From: Variovorax paradoxus | GTDB taxonomy: Bacteria; Pseudomonadota; Gammaproteobacteria; Burkholderiales; Burkholderiaceae_C | Reading direction: 5' to 3' | DNA: 64,000 nucleotides | Assembly: GCF_018614955.1 (NCBI RefSeq) | Contig: NZ_JAGGNV010000026.1 | Location: 1-64,000 of the forward strand | Part shown: piece after piece, positions 51,356 through 59,704 of the stretch | Layout of the letters: each line of letters starts with the position of its first letter | How positions within the stretch are numbered: position 1 is the stretch's first letter | Program-made: the position numbers and the translations under genes | Notes under the pieces: model-generated | Database searches by the model: none | The model's input: only the letters and a program-made list of their open reading frames with translations | Told to the model about the DNA's origin: nothing

Positions 51356-51778
51356 TCAGGTCCTTGCGCGGCGCGTCACTTCGGCGCTGCCCGCGAGGAC
51401 ATCCTTGCCGGCGCCGGTCGTGGCGCGCAACTGGTAGCGAGCCGAGCCTCCGTCGGCGCTCTCCAGCGTGGCCACCAGCTCGAGCGTGTCGCCTGCCAGC
51501 GCCACGCCGCTGAAGCGGGTGTTCAGCGCGCGGATGCAGCCGGCGCCCAGTTGCCGGGTGAAAAGACGCCCGGCCATGGCCATCGTGAGCATCCCGTGCA
51601 CCACGGGCTGGTCGAAGCCGGCGCGTCGCGCGACTTGCGGGTCGAGGTGCAGCGGATTGTGGTCGCCCGAAGCGGCTGCGAAGAGCGCCAGCTGCACTGG
51701 CGAGATGGGCTCGGTGCGCAGTTGCAGCGTTGGCGGGTAGTTGATGCCTGCCGCGCTCATCGGAGAACCTCTGCTCAT
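51356..51778 (-). CDS. MaoC-family dehydratase, C-terminal-type domain
   Basis: This is a 140-residue hotdog protein with FAAASGDHNPLHLDPQVA, the Asp and His of the R-hydratase motif, and GFDQPVVHGMLTMAMAGRL. It pairs with the following gene for an N-terminal-type hotdog (FAS1-like dehydratase domain); together they make the two halves of a type-2 enoyl-CoA hydratase dimer. Their overlap (stop/start ATGA) supports a heterodimer, like the actinobacterial steroid hydratases. The start could be either of two methionines (codons 1 and 7). Confidence 0.85.
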   Translation of the reverse strand: MSRGSPMSAAGINYPPTLQLRTEPISPVQLALFAAASGDHNPLHLDPQVARRAGFDQPVVHGMLTMAMAGRLFTRQLGAGCIRALNTRFSGVALAGDTLELVATLESADGGSARYQLRATTGAGKDVLAGSAEVTRRART

Positions 51779-52224
51779 GCCACCACCACATTGCGCACCA
51801 GGATGGTCTGTAGGCTCCGGGCCGCGCTGCGGCCATCGTGCACGTAGTCGGTCTCGACCACGATGAAGGTGAAGGCGCCGTCCTTCTTGTCGTAGATCTG
51901 GCTGACCTTGCGGCTGACTTCCACCACGTCGCCCACATGCACCGGATGGTGGTGCTCGAAGCTCTGCTCGGCATGCAGCACGCCGGTCAGCGGCGCCTCG
52001 AGCATCGCCATGAGCGAGGCGCTGCTGAAGTGCTCGCCTTCCACGGCCTTCAGGAAGGTCGGCGGCACGGGGCAGGCCGCATGGCCCGCCGCGCGCGCCA
52101 CGTCGTCGTCCCAGTACACCGGGTCGGTTTCGCCGATCGCCTGGCAGAACAGCTTGACGCGCCAGGCGTCGATGGCCACGCGGGTGGGTGGCGTCGAAAA
52201 TCCGATGCGTCCGCGGCCGATCAT
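51775..52224 (-). CDS. MaoC-like N-terminal-type (FAS1-like) dehydratase subunit
   Basis: This 149-residue protein starts MIGRGRIGFSTPPTRVAIDA and has VKLFCQAIGETDPVYWDD, PVPPTFLKAVEGE, EQSFEHHHPVHVGDVVEVS and KDGAFTFIVVETDYV. It is a hotdog without the catalytic Asp-x4-His, and is expected to contribute the acyl tunnel when paired with the catalytic chain encoded next. It overlaps both the upstream crotonase gene and the downstream MaoC gene. Confidence 0.83.
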   Translation of the reverse strand: MIGRGRIGFSTPPTRVAIDAWRVKLFCQAIGETDPVYWDDDVARAAGHAACPVPPTFLKAVEGEHFSSASLMAMLEAPLTGVLHAEQSFEHHHPVHVGDVVEVSRKVSQIYDKKDGAFTFIVVETDYVHDGRSAARSLQTILVRNVVVA

Positions 52225-53675
52225 GCGCGCTGCGGGGCCTTGTCGGCCTGCCAGGACAGAGGACCGCCGCTCCAGGCGGGCGACACGCCGGACAGGCAGG
52301 CCGCCACGTCGGTGAAGGCCGGATCGCCGCCCGTCCAGCGCGCCGCCAGCGGCGCCTGCGCTTCCAGCGGCTGGCCCCGCAGCGATTGCAGCCGGCTGGC
52401 CGGGCCGGGCGTGGCCCACGCCATCGACCACAGTTGCGTCGCCAGGAAGGCCCAGGTGCCGGCAGCTGAAGCCGGCGCGTTGACGATCTCGATCACACGG
52501 CCGTACGGGCCTTGCGGCGCCAGGACGAGCTGCGTTGCATCGTCCGCGCCGGGCTGTTCTTCCAGCACACGCAATGCTGCGCGGTGCGTCGTCCCGGCGC
52601 GATCGATCGCCTCCACGGTGTCGGTCGGCAGGCTCGCGTCGCTCTCCTGCGGCAGCTTCAGCTTGGCGAGCGCGGCGCGCCAGGCGCCGCGCAACTCGCT
52701 GACGGGGCCGACGCGCAGGCTTGCAAGGGCGCTGTCGGCCGGCGGTGCCAGCTCGCGCTCGGCCCGCAACCGCTCGAGGAAGAGCGTGCGCAGCATGCGG
52801 CCCGCCACTGGCGAGAACATCAGGCGCAGGAACTGGTTCATTTCCAGGGCCGTGGCTTCGGCCAGCGGCATCCGCGCGCCCTTGAGCACGCTGTCGACGA
52901 TGGCGCTGTGGGCAGGATAGAGGTCGTAGTCCTCGCTGCTCACGCCATGCTTCGCGGCGATCTCGCGCGCCGCGGCCTCGCTGTGCGCTGGCACGTCGGC
53001 CTGGTCGAGCCGTGGGAACTTGGCCCGCAGGTCGAGCGCCGTGCCATGCAGCGCGCGTGCGCGCTCCTTGGCGCGGCCGATCAGCTCGCCGGCAGGAACC
53101 ACGGCCGAGACGATATTCAGCTCGAGCGCCATGGCCGGATCGATCGAGCGGCCGGTCAGGAGCATGTCCATGGCCGGGGCGAAGCCGGCCAGCCGCGGCA
53201 GCCGCTGCGTGCCGCCAGCGCCGGGCAGCAGGCCCCAGCGCACTTCCGGCAGGCCGAGCTGCAGCTTCGCATCGTCCGCGACCAGGCGTTCGCGGCAGGC
53301 TAGCGACAGCTCCAGGCCGCCGCCCAACGCCAGCCCGTTCACCGCCGCCACGAAGGGCTTGGCCGCGGCTTCCATGCGCACGAACTGGCGGCCGAGCCGG
53401 CCGCACATCTCGAACATCTGCGCATGGCTGGCGGTGCGCGCCGAGTCGCAGTAGCCGCGCACCATCACCAGGTCGGCGCCGGCGACGAAGCTGGGCTTGC
53501 CGGAGGTGATCACGCAGCCGCGCACGGCGGCGTCCTGGTCCACGCGATCCATCAGCGCGTCGAGCGCGTCCATCAGCTCGACGGAGAACACGTTCATCGT
53601 GCGGCCCGCCATGTCGATGGTGGCCAGCAGCACGCCGTCGGCGTCCAGCTGGGTGCGAATCGGCCCGTCCGTCAT
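52221..53675 (-). CDS. Enoyl-CoA hydratase/isomerase with long atypical C-terminus
   Basis: This is a 484-residue protein. Residues 1-210 form a crotonase domain: GKPSFVAGADLVMVRGY gives one oxyanion segment, and NGLALGGGLELSLACRERLV with QLGLPEVRWGLLPGAGGTQR gives the second with the active-site Glu. It resembles the N-terminal part of FadB/FadJ. A helix bundle (ALEMNQFLRLMFSPVAGR) follows as in those enzymes, but the Rossmann NAD motif of the 3-hydroxyacyl-CoA dehydrogenase is absent. The last 130 residues are unassigned. It may be a hydratase that has lost its dehydrogenase, or a hydratase with a new partner-binding tail. Confidence 0.8.
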   Translation of the reverse strand: MTDGPIRTQLDADGVLLATIDMAGRTMNVFSVELMDALDALMDRVDQDAAVRGCVITSGKPSFVAGADLVMVRGYCDSARTASHAQMFEMCGRLGRQFVRMEAAAKPFVAAVNGLALGGGLELSLACRERLVADDAKLQLGLPEVRWGLLPGAGGTQRLPRLAGFAPAMDMLLTGRSIDPAMALELNIVSAVVPAGELIGRAKERARALHGTALDLRAKFPRLDQADVPAHSEAAAREIAAKHGVSSEDYDLYPAHSAIVDSVLKGARMPLAEATALEMNQFLRLMFSPVAGRMLRTLFLERLRAERELAPPADSALASLRVGPVSELRGAWRAALAKLKLPQESDASLPTDTVEAIDRAGTTHRAALRVLEEQPGADDATQLVLAPQGPYGRVIEIVNAPASAAGTWAFLATQLWSMAWATPGPASRLQSLRGQPLEAQAPLAARWTGGDPAFTDVAACLSGVSPAWSGGPLSWQADKAPQRA

Positions 53676-53680
53676 GCCGA

Positions 53681-54478
53681 TCAGCCCGCGAACTTCTTGA
53701 AGTCGGGCTTGCGGCGCTCGTTGAACGCCTTCACGCCTTCCTTGGATTCGTCGGTCTGGTAGTAGTGCTTCACGGTCTGGATGCCCTGGAAGCTGATGCC
53801 GCGGATGTGCTCGGTGTCGGCCGCGAACGAGCGCTTGACGATGGTCAGCGCGGTCGGGCTCATCTCGTTGATCTCCCTGCACCACTGGTCGACTTCGGCG
53901 TCCAGCTGGTCGTGCGGCACCACCTTGTTGACCAGGCCCATGGCCGCGGCTTCCGTCGCGCTGTAGCGGCGGCACAGGAACCAGATCTCGCGCGCCTTCT
54001 TCTCGCCGACGATCCGCGCGAGGTAGGCCGTGCCCCAGCCCGGATCGGCCGAGCCGACCTTCGGGCCGACCTGGCCGAAGGTCGCCTTCTCGCTGGCGAT
54101 GGTCAGGTCGCAGATCGTGGCGAACACGTTGCCGCCGCCGATCGCAAAGCCCTGCACCTTGGCGATGGACACCTTGCGCAGGTCGCGCAGGGCCGTCTGC
54201 ATCTCTTCGATGGGCATGCCCACCGTCCCCCGCGGACCATACAGCCCGTCCTCGGACAGGTGCACCTTCTGGTCGCCGCCGGTACAGAACGACTTGTCAC
54301 CGGCGCCGGCAAGCACCATCACGTTGGCGCTCTTTTCCTCGTCGGCGCGACGCAGCGCATCGATCAGCTCCTCGAGCGTCTGGTTGCGAAAGGCGTTGTA
54401 CACCTCGGGACGGTTGATGGTGATGCGCACCACGCCGTCACGCACTTCGTACAGGAGGTCCTTGTATTCCTTGGCCAT
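53681..54478 (-). CDS. badI: 2-Ketocyclohexanecarboxyl-CoA hydrolase (BadI-like)
   Basis: This 265-residue crotonase-fold protein is very similar, as I recall that sequence, to BadI of Rhodopseudomonas palustris: INRPEVYNAFRNQTLEELI, VLAGAGDKSFCTGGDQ, GFAIGGGNVFATICDLTIAS, FGQVGPKVGSADPGWGTAYL and VGEKKAREIWFLCRRYSA. BadI hydrolytically opens the ring of 2-oxocyclohexane-1-carboxyl-CoA to pimelyl-CoA. It belongs to the MenB branch of crotonases, so naphthoate synthase is the alternative, but the BadH-like gene upstream supports the ring hydrolase. It is the key enzyme for naming this locus. Confidence 0.82.
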   Translation of the reverse strand: MAKEYKDLLYEVRDGVVRITINRPEVYNAFRNQTLEELIDALRRADEEKSANVMVLAGAGDKSFCTGGDQKVHLSEDGLYGPRGTVGMPIEEMQTALRDLRKVSIAKVQGFAIGGGNVFATICDLTIASEKATFGQVGPKVGSADPGWGTAYLARIVGEKKAREIWFLCRRYSATEAAAMGLVNKVVPHDQLDAEVDQWCREINEMSPTALTIVKRSFAADTEHIRGISFQGIQTVKHYYQTDESKEGVKAFNERRKPDFKKFAG

Positions 54479-54523
54479 GAATGTCTCCAGAAAAGGTTCA
54501 AAAAAAGCGTTGAGAAAGTGTCT

Positions 54524-55294
54524 TCATCCGTGCATGGTCAAACCGCCCGACACGCTGATCGTCTGGCCGGTCATGAAGGCCGCATCGTCGCTGGCCAGGA
54601 ACGCGACAAGGCCCGCGTAATCGTCGGGCGCGCCGATGCGGCCCAGCGGCACGCCGCGCACCATGCTGTCGCGGATCTTCTGGCCCTGCTCGCCCGTGCC
54701 GACGAAGGCTTCCATCGCGGGCGTCTCGGTCGGGCCGGGGCAGACGGTGTTGATGGTCACGTTGGCGCGGGCCAGCTCACGCGCGAGCGCCTTGGCAAAC
54801 GCGATGGTCGCGCCCTTGCAGCCCGAGTACACGACCTCGCCGGTGGAGCCCACGCGGCCCGCGTCGGAGGCGATGTTCACGATGCGGCCGCTCTTGCGCT
54901 GGGCCATGCCCGTCGCGACGGCATGTGTCATGTGCAGCGGGCCCATCCAGTTGATGGCCGTGACCTTCTTCCAGAAGGCTTCGTCGGTCTTCAGGAAGGG
55001 CATGGGCGTGTCCCAGCCGGCGTTGTTCACCAGGATGTCGCAGCCCTTGCCGGACTGCGCCTCGAAAGCCGCGACGGCTTCCGTCACCGCGGCGTAGTCG
55101 GTGATGTCGCAGCCGACCGACAGCGCCTTTCCACCGGCGGCCTCGATCGCGGCGACCGTCTCGCCCGCCCCGGTCGCGTTGATGTCGAACACGCCGACGG
55201 TGATGCCTTCAGTAGCCAGCCGGGTGGCGATGGCGCGGCCGATGCCGCTGCCGGCTCCGGTGACGATGGCGGTCTTGCCTTGAAGTCCTCGCAT
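54524..55294 (-). CDS. badH: 2-Hydroxycyclohexanecarboxyl-CoA dehydrogenase (BadH-like)
   Basis: This 256-residue SDR has TGAGSGIGRA (12-21), LVNNAGWDTPMPFLKT, catalytic Ser143, Tyr156 and Lys160 (VVYSGCKGA) and a SVSGGLTMHG end. NNAGWD, IVNIASDAGRVGSTGE and the final SGGLTM motif are strongly reminiscent of BadH. It would oxidise the hydroxyl of 2-hydroxycyclohexanecarboxyl-CoA with NAD to the 2-keto form, the substrate of the BadI-like protein encoded 45 bases downstream. Confidence 0.82.
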   Translation of the reverse strand: MRGLQGKTAIVTGAGSGIGRAIATRLATEGITVGVFDINATGAGETVAAIEAAGGKALSVGCDITDYAAVTEAVAAFEAQSGKGCDILVNNAGWDTPMPFLKTDEAFWKKVTAINWMGPLHMTHAVATGMAQRKSGRIVNIASDAGRVGSTGEVVYSGCKGATIAFAKALARELARANVTINTVCPGPTETPAMEAFVGTGEQGQKIRDSMVRGVPLGRIGAPDDYAGLVAFLASDDAAFMTGQTISVSGGLTMHG

Positions 55295-55343
55295 GGGGGA
55301 TGTCTCCGTTTGGATGGAAAAAAAGTTGGGGGAAGCGGGCGCC

Positions 55344-56549
55344 TCAGGCGCCCTCGCGGCCGACGATGGCCACCGCGCACACGTTCTGGTGCGGATGGCC
55401 GCCCAGGTTGTGCGTGAGGCCACGGTCGAAGTCCTTGAGCTGGCGATCGCCAGCCCGGCGCTGCAACTGCAGCCAGATCTCGTAGACCATGCGCAGGCCC
55501 GAAGCGCCGATCGGATGGCCGAAGCACTTGAGCCCGCCGTCGGGCTGCACCGGCAGCGCGCCGTCGCGGTCGAACACGCCGTCCATCACGTCGTGGATGG
55601 CGCGGCCGGGGGCGCTGAAACCGAGGTCTTCCATCAGCACCATCTCGGTGACCGAGAAGCAGTCGTGCACCTCGGCCATGCCGATCTCGGCGCGCGGGTT
55701 GGTGATGCCGGCGGATTTGTAGGCGCGGGCGGCGGCTTCGCGCGCGGTCTGGATGTGCGCGCCGTCCCACTTGCTGAAAGACGCTTCCTCGCCGTTGCTC
55801 ACCGACAGCTCAACGGCCTTGAGGGTCACGACCTCGCGGCCGGGGTGTAGCGAGCGCGCGATTTCGGGGGTGGTGAGGATGGCGCACGCCGCGCCGTCGC
55901 TGACGCCGCAGCAGTCGTACAGGCCCAGCGGCGCGGCAATGGTCGCGGCCTTGAGCACGTCTTCTTCGGTGATGCGGTTGCGCAGATGGGCCTTGGGGTT
56001 CAGGGCGCCGTTGTCGTGGCTCTTGACGGACACGTGGGCCATGGCGCGCTTGAGGTCCTGCATTTGCACGCCGTGCTTGGCCGCGTAGGCCGAGGCGAGC
56101 TGCGCGAACGCGCCCGGCGCCGTGGAGTTGGGCAGCCACAGGTCGTTGGCCACGCCGCGCGTGCGCACCGGCAGGCCGCCATAGCCGGTGTCCTTGAGCT
56201 TTTCCACACCCAGGGCGAGCACGATGTCGTAGGCGCCGGAGGCCACGGCGTAGGCCGCGCCGCGCAGCGCCTCGGTGCCGGTGGCGCAGGCGTTCTCGAC
56301 CCGCGTGGCCGCGATGCGCGGCAGGCGCAGGGCTGCCGCGAGCGGGCCGGCCGTCTTGCCGACGTTGTTTTCCTCCAGGCAGACGCCCAGCCAGGCGGCC
56401 TCGATCTGCGAGAGAGTGATGCCGGCGTCGCCCAACGCCTCGTTGAACGCCTCGAGCATGAGCTCGTCGGCGCCGCTGTCCCAGCGCTCGCCGAAGCGCG
56501 AGCAGCCCATGCCGAGAATGGCGACCTTGTCGCGAATGCCGCTGGCCAT
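55344..56549 (-). CDS. SCP-x-type thiolase
   Basis: This 401-residue thiolase has nucleophile Cys88 (VENACATGTEALRG), MAEVHDCFSVTEMVLMEDL and FGHPIGASGLRMV with the general-base His, then HNLGGHPHQN near the end. The second cysteine of classic thiolases is replaced in the sterol-carrier type, as here. It cleaves 3-ketoacyl-CoA or condenses acyl-CoAs, often together with an OB-fold/Zn-ribbon protein, which the next gene (4-base gap) carries fused to a synthase-like domain. Confidence 0.87.
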   Translation of the reverse strand: MASGIRDKVAILGMGCSRFGERWDSGADELMLEAFNEALGDAGITLSQIEAAWLGVCLEENNVGKTAGPLAAALRLPRIAATRVENACATGTEALRGAAYAVASGAYDIVLALGVEKLKDTGYGGLPVRTRGVANDLWLPNSTAPGAFAQLASAYAAKHGVQMQDLKRAMAHVSVKSHDNGALNPKAHLRNRITEEDVLKAATIAAPLGLYDCCGVSDGAACAILTTPEIARSLHPGREVVTLKAVELSVSNGEEASFSKWDGAHIQTAREAAARAYKSAGITNPRAEIGMAEVHDCFSVTEMVLMEDLGFSAPGRAIHDVMDGVFDRDGALPVQPDGGLKCFGHPIGASGLRMVYEIWLQLQRRAGDRQLKDFDRGLTHNLGGHPHQNVCAVAIVGREGA

Positions 56550-56553
56550 GGTG

Positions 56554-58002
56554 TCAGTGTCCTTCCTGATGTTGCCGCACGGGCGTGGCTTTCCAGAAGT
56601 AGCGCCGGAAGCCGCGCAGGCGGTCGAAATCCTTGATGCGGTAGACCATCGCGAGCGGCATGCCCACGGCCAGCTCGCCCGCGTCGGCGTCGGCGAATTC
56701 CATCAGCACGCGCGCGCCTTCGTCGAAGTCGACATGGCCGAACTGGAACGGCGGATGCGGCGTATAGGCCAGGAAATCGCTGGTATGCGAAAGCACCTTC
56801 GCGCGGGCTTCGGCCAGGCTCACGGGCTGCTGCGGGTCTTGCGTGCGGCACTCGGGGTTGACGCACACGCCGGTGCGCGGGAACTGCACCGTGCCGCAGC
56901 GCGGGCAGCGTCCGCCTTCGAAGCGCGCCGCGCGCTCGTGGTCGCGCCAAGCGGCGGTCAGCGCCGTCTTGTTGTCCATCTCGGCGCGCATGCCCCATTC
57001 CAACTCGATCTGGTTGGTGAACGACAGGTACTTGAGGTAGCTGGTCTCGGACTTGCCTGGAGCGGGCGCGTCACCAGGGCAGGGGGCGTCGGTGCGGCGC
57101 AGCAGCAGCGCGTCGCAGCCGCTGCCGAAGGCGGCCACCAGGATCAGCGCGCCCGGCTGCGCAGCGCGCAGCGCGATGTCCAGCATGGCCAGCGGCTGCG
57201 CCGTGCCGCGATCGCCCACGGCTTCGTGTTCGGCCGACACGACGGCCGTCGGCGCCAGGCCCAGCTTCTTGGCCAGTGCATCGTTGACCTTGGGCAGGGA
57301 CGCCGGCATAGCGAAATGCGACACGTCGGCGGCGGACACGCCAGCGGCCGCAAGGCACTGTCGGATGGCACCAAGTGCGATCTTCATGTAGCCCTCGTCG
57401 CGGACCCAGCGTTCTTCCCAGCCGTAGTCGCCGCTGCGGCCGGTCTCGCGGAAGTGGTCGACCAGGTCGGCGTTCACGCTGCGATGCGCCACCAACTCGG
57501 CGATGCAACGGCCGGCGCCCACCACGGCCGCGGCCGAGCCGTCGCCCTGGATCATCTCCTGTGCGCTGGCGGGCCGCGCCACGCGGCGCTCGGACGCAAT
57601 CAACAGGCTGGCTTCGTCGCGCCCCGTGGCCAGCGCGGCGGCGAGTTCCGTCAGCCCGGAGCGGGCGCTGGAAGCGACGTCGCGCAGCCGGGCGCCTTCG
57701 TCCACGCCGACAGCGCTGGCGACGATGCCGGCGTTGAGCCGGTCGGCGAAGGGCAGGGTGGTGGAGGCGAGGGTCAGCTCGGCAATGGGAAGATCGGCGG
57801 GCAGCGCCTGGCGAGCGCGCCGGGCGACCTCCACCGCCATCGTGACCGCGTCTTCGTCCCAGGACGCCATGGCGCGCTGCCCCTTGGCGAGGCCTCGCAG
57901 GCCGGGTGCCATCCATTGGTGCTGGGCCAGGATCGCGCTGCGCTCGAGCCGCAGACGCGGCACGTAGCGGGCAGTGGCCAGCAGGCCGTGTGTGGTGTTC
58001 AT
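56554..58002 (-). CDS. HMG-CoA synthase-like domain fused to DUF35 OB-fold/zinc ribbon
   Basis: This 482-residue protein has two parts. Residues 1-330 resemble HMG-CoA synthase/KASIII-like proteins (LIASERRVARPAS, MIQGDGSAAAVVG). The cysteine expected near residue 113 is missing; the stretch reads DVASSARSGLTEL with no Cys. Residues 345-475 are a DUF35 protein: GGRCPRCGTVQFPRTGVC with four zinc cysteines, then an OB-fold (SDFLAYTPHPPFQFGHVDFD). Such OB-fold proteins bind CoA and assist the neighbouring SCP-x thiolase. It is the first gene of the operon; the ATG is at 58002. Confidence 0.8.
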   Translation of the reverse strand: MNTTHGLLATARYVPRLRLERSAILAQHQWMAPGLRGLAKGQRAMASWDEDAVTMAVEVARRARQALPADLPIAELTLASTTLPFADRLNAGIVASAVGVDEGARLRDVASSARSGLTELAAALATGRDEASLLIASERRVARPASAQEMIQGDGSAAAVVGAGRCIAELVAHRSVNADLVDHFRETGRSGDYGWEERWVRDEGYMKIALGAIRQCLAAAGVSAADVSHFAMPASLPKVNDALAKKLGLAPTAVVSAEHEAVGDRGTAQPLAMLDIALRAAQPGALILVAAFGSGCDALLLRRTDAPCPGDAPAPGKSETSYLKYLSFTNQIELEWGMRAEMDNKTALTAAWRDHERAARFEGGRCPRCGTVQFPRTGVCVNPECRTQDPQQPVSLAEARAKVLSHTSDFLAYTPHPPFQFGHVDFDEGARVLMEFADADAGELAVGMPLAMVYRIKDFDRLRGFRRYFWKATPVRQHQEGH

Positions 58003-58134
58003 GGGTACGGGTTAGCCAGGGCTCATGGTTTGGTGCTGTGATGCATGATACGCTAGCGAACGATCACCGATCAAGCAGCCCGGCGGCTTCAGTTCCCCGG
58101 GTTTACCCGACGAAATACGAGCTAGGAGATGCAC
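58003..58134. promoter_or_regulatory. Divergent promoter region
   Basis: This 132-base region has a minus-strand pair TTGATC - 18 bases - TATCAT that could drive the long operon. It overlaps the repeated GATC-centred sequence TGATCGGTGATCG and the palindrome CGCTAGCG. On the plus strand AGGAG precedes ATG 58135 by the proper 6 bases. No gene lies in it. Confidence 0.4.
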
Positions 58135-59049
58135 ATGATGAGACTGCTGGAAGGCAAGGTTGCGCTGGTGACAGGCGGGGGCCGCGGCGTGGGGCGCGGC
58201 ATCGCACTGGCGCTGGCCGAGGCAGGCGCCAAGGTGGTGGTGAACGACCTTGGCGCTACCCTGGAGGGCGAAGCCAGTGGCGAGCAGCCGGCGCGCGAGG
58301 TGGTGGCCGCCATCGAGGCCGCCGGCGGCGAAGCCACGGTCGACGGCGGCTCGGTTGCCGAGTGGAACGCCGCGCACCGCATGGTCGAATCGGCCGTCGA
58401 GCGCTTCGGCCGCATCGACATCGTCATCAACAACGCCGGCATCTTGCGCGATGCGATGTTCCACCGGATGAGCGAGGCCGAGTTCGACGCGGTCATCGCG
58501 GTGCACCTCAAGGGCAGCTTCAACGTCAGCCGCGCCGCCGCGCCGCATTTCAAGACGCAGGGCTCGGGCTGCTTCGTGCACATGACCTCGACCTCGGCGC
58601 TGGTGGGGAACATGGGCCAGGCCAACTATTCGGCGGCCAAGCTGGGCGTGATGGCGCTGTCCAAGTCCATCGCGATGGACATGGCGAAGTTCGGCGTGCG
58701 CTCCAACGCTGTTGCGCCTTTCGCCTGGACTCGCATGATCGATTCCATCCCGGACGAAACCCCCGAGCAGAAAAAGCGCGTCGAAGGCCTGAAGAAACTG
58801 GTTCCCGAGAAGGTGGCGCCCTTCGTGGTGGCCCTGTGCGCGGACGAAGCGCGCGACGTGACGGGTCAGGTGTTTGGCGTACGCAACAACGAGATCTATC
58901 TTTTCAGCCAGCCCCGGCCGGTCCGCACCGCCCATCGCGGCGAGGGCTGGACCCCGGAGACCGTGCTGCAGACGGCCATTCCCACCCTGAAGGCCGGCTT
59001 CTACGCCCTCGACCGATCGGCCGATGTCTTCACCTGGGATCCGGTCTGA
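58135..59049 (+). CDS. SDR-family 3-hydroxyacyl-CoA dehydrogenase (MFE-2 type)
   Basis: This 304-residue SDR has TGGGRGVGRG (13-22), VNDLGATLEGE as in the (3R)-hydroxyacyl-CoA dehydrogenase part of peroxisomal MFE-2, NNAGILRDAMFHRMSE and catalytic Tyr165 and Lys169 (ANYSAAKLG). The VNDLG motif and the C-terminal RHxG-like stretch suggest NAD and acyl-CoA use. An ATG six bases upstream sits directly on the AGGAG ribosome site, so the second ATG was chosen. It may cooperate with the MaoC-type hydratase at the right edge of the window. Confidence 0.88.
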   Translation: MMRLLEGKVALVTGGGRGVGRGIALALAEAGAKVVVNDLGATLEGEASGEQPAREVVAAIEAAGGEATVDGGSVAEWNAAHRMVESAVERFGRIDIVINNAGILRDAMFHRMSEAEFDAVIAVHLKGSFNVSRAAAPHFKTQGSGCFVHMTSTSALVGNMGQANYSAAKLGVMALSKSIAMDMAKFGVRSNAVAPFAWTRMIDSIPDETPEQKKRVEGLKKLVPEKVAPFVVALCADEARDVTGQVFGVRNNEIYLFSQPRPVRTAHRGEGWTPETVLQTAIPTLKAGFYALDRSADVFTWDPV

Positions 59050-59095
59050 GTCAGAAATCGACACGACTTCGCTCTTGCGGTCCTAGAATGTAAGC

Positions 59096-59596
59096 ATGAG
59101 TACAGTAATGCGTAAAAAGGAGCCGGAGGTCGCCCCGGCCGTTCCTCACACCATCGACTGGGAGCTGCGCCTGGGCTTCCTGATCCACGACGTGTCACGA
59201 TTGCGACGCAGCGCGTTCGACCGCTGCCTCAAGCCCCTGAACGTCACCCGCTCCCAGTGGTGGGTGCTGGCCTACCTCTCGCGCAAGGATGGCATGACGC
59301 AATCGCAGCTCGCAGAGGAGCTCGACCTGGGCAAGGTGGCTGTCGGCGGCCTGATCGACCGGCTCGAGAAGACGGGGCTCGTGCGCCGGGAGGCGGACGC
59401 CGGAGACCGCCGCGTCAACCGGGTCTTCCTGGAGGCCCAGAGCAAGCAGCTGGTCAACCGCATGCGCAAGATTAACCACAAGTTGAACACCCAGATCCTC
59501 AACGGTATCAACGACGACAAGCTCGGCAGCACCGCAGACACGCTCGACACCATGAAGCGCAACCTGCTCGGGTACCTGAGCGCCGACGAGGTTTAG
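59096..59596 (+). CDS. MarR-family regulator (candidate BadR-like)
   Basis: This 166-residue winged-helix regulator has RSQWWVLAYLSRKDGMTQSQ, LAEELDLGKVAVGGLIDRLE as the recognition helix, then READAGDRRVNRVFL as the wing. It lies just before the AliA-like ligase. BadR, the MarR-type regulator of the cyclohexanecarboxylate genes in R. palustris, senses 2-ketocyclohexanecarboxyl-CoA, so the same logic is a natural hypothesis. ATG codons 1 and 5 are both possible; the first, five bases after TAAGC, was kept. Confidence 0.88.
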   Translation: MSTVMRKKEPEVAPAVPHTIDWELRLGFLIHDVSRLRRSAFDRCLKPLNVTRSQWWVLAYLSRKDGMTQSQLAEELDLGKVAVGGLIDRLEKTGLVRREADAGDRRVNRVFLEAQSKQLVNRMRKINHKLNTQILNGINDDKLGSTADTLDTMKRNLLGYLSADEV

Positions 59597-59628
59597 CCGA
59601 CCAGATCTGGCCGACAAGATCCGGGCGG

Positions 59629-59648
59629 CCTGCGGGTTCTCCCGCAGG
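59629..59648. terminator. Stem-loop after the marR gene
   Basis: CCTGCGGG-TTCT-CCCGCAGG is a perfect 8-bp stem with a 4-base loop, 33 bases after the marR stop. It has no T-run, but the stem is strong enough to reduce read-through into the ligase gene, which has its own promoter-like sequence. Confidence 0.5.
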
Positions 59649-59667
59649 TCCCGGTCCGTTAGCACCC

Positions 59668-59690
59668 ATATAGTACGCTACTGCACTACA
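59668..59690 (+). promoter_or_regulatory. Promoter/operator candidate for the AliA-like ligase operon
   Basis: ATATAGTACGCTACTGCAC (59668-59686) contains TATAGT as a possible -10 and AGTA-CGC-TACT (59672-59682) as an inverted repeat, with TAGT/ACTA flanks. The nonamer ATATAGTAC also occurs before the MaoC gene (minus strand, 48488-48480). It lies 15-37 bases before the ligase start, where a MarR dimer would block initiation. Confidence 0.45.
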
Positions 59691-59704
59691 TGGGAGCTTG
59701 CTTC

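Noticed and set aside
53681..54478. 1,4-Dihydroxy-2-naphthoyl-CoA synthase (MenB)
   Set aside because: Same crotonase branch, but there are no other men genes here and the adjacent BadH-like dehydrogenase makes ring hydrolase the better reading.
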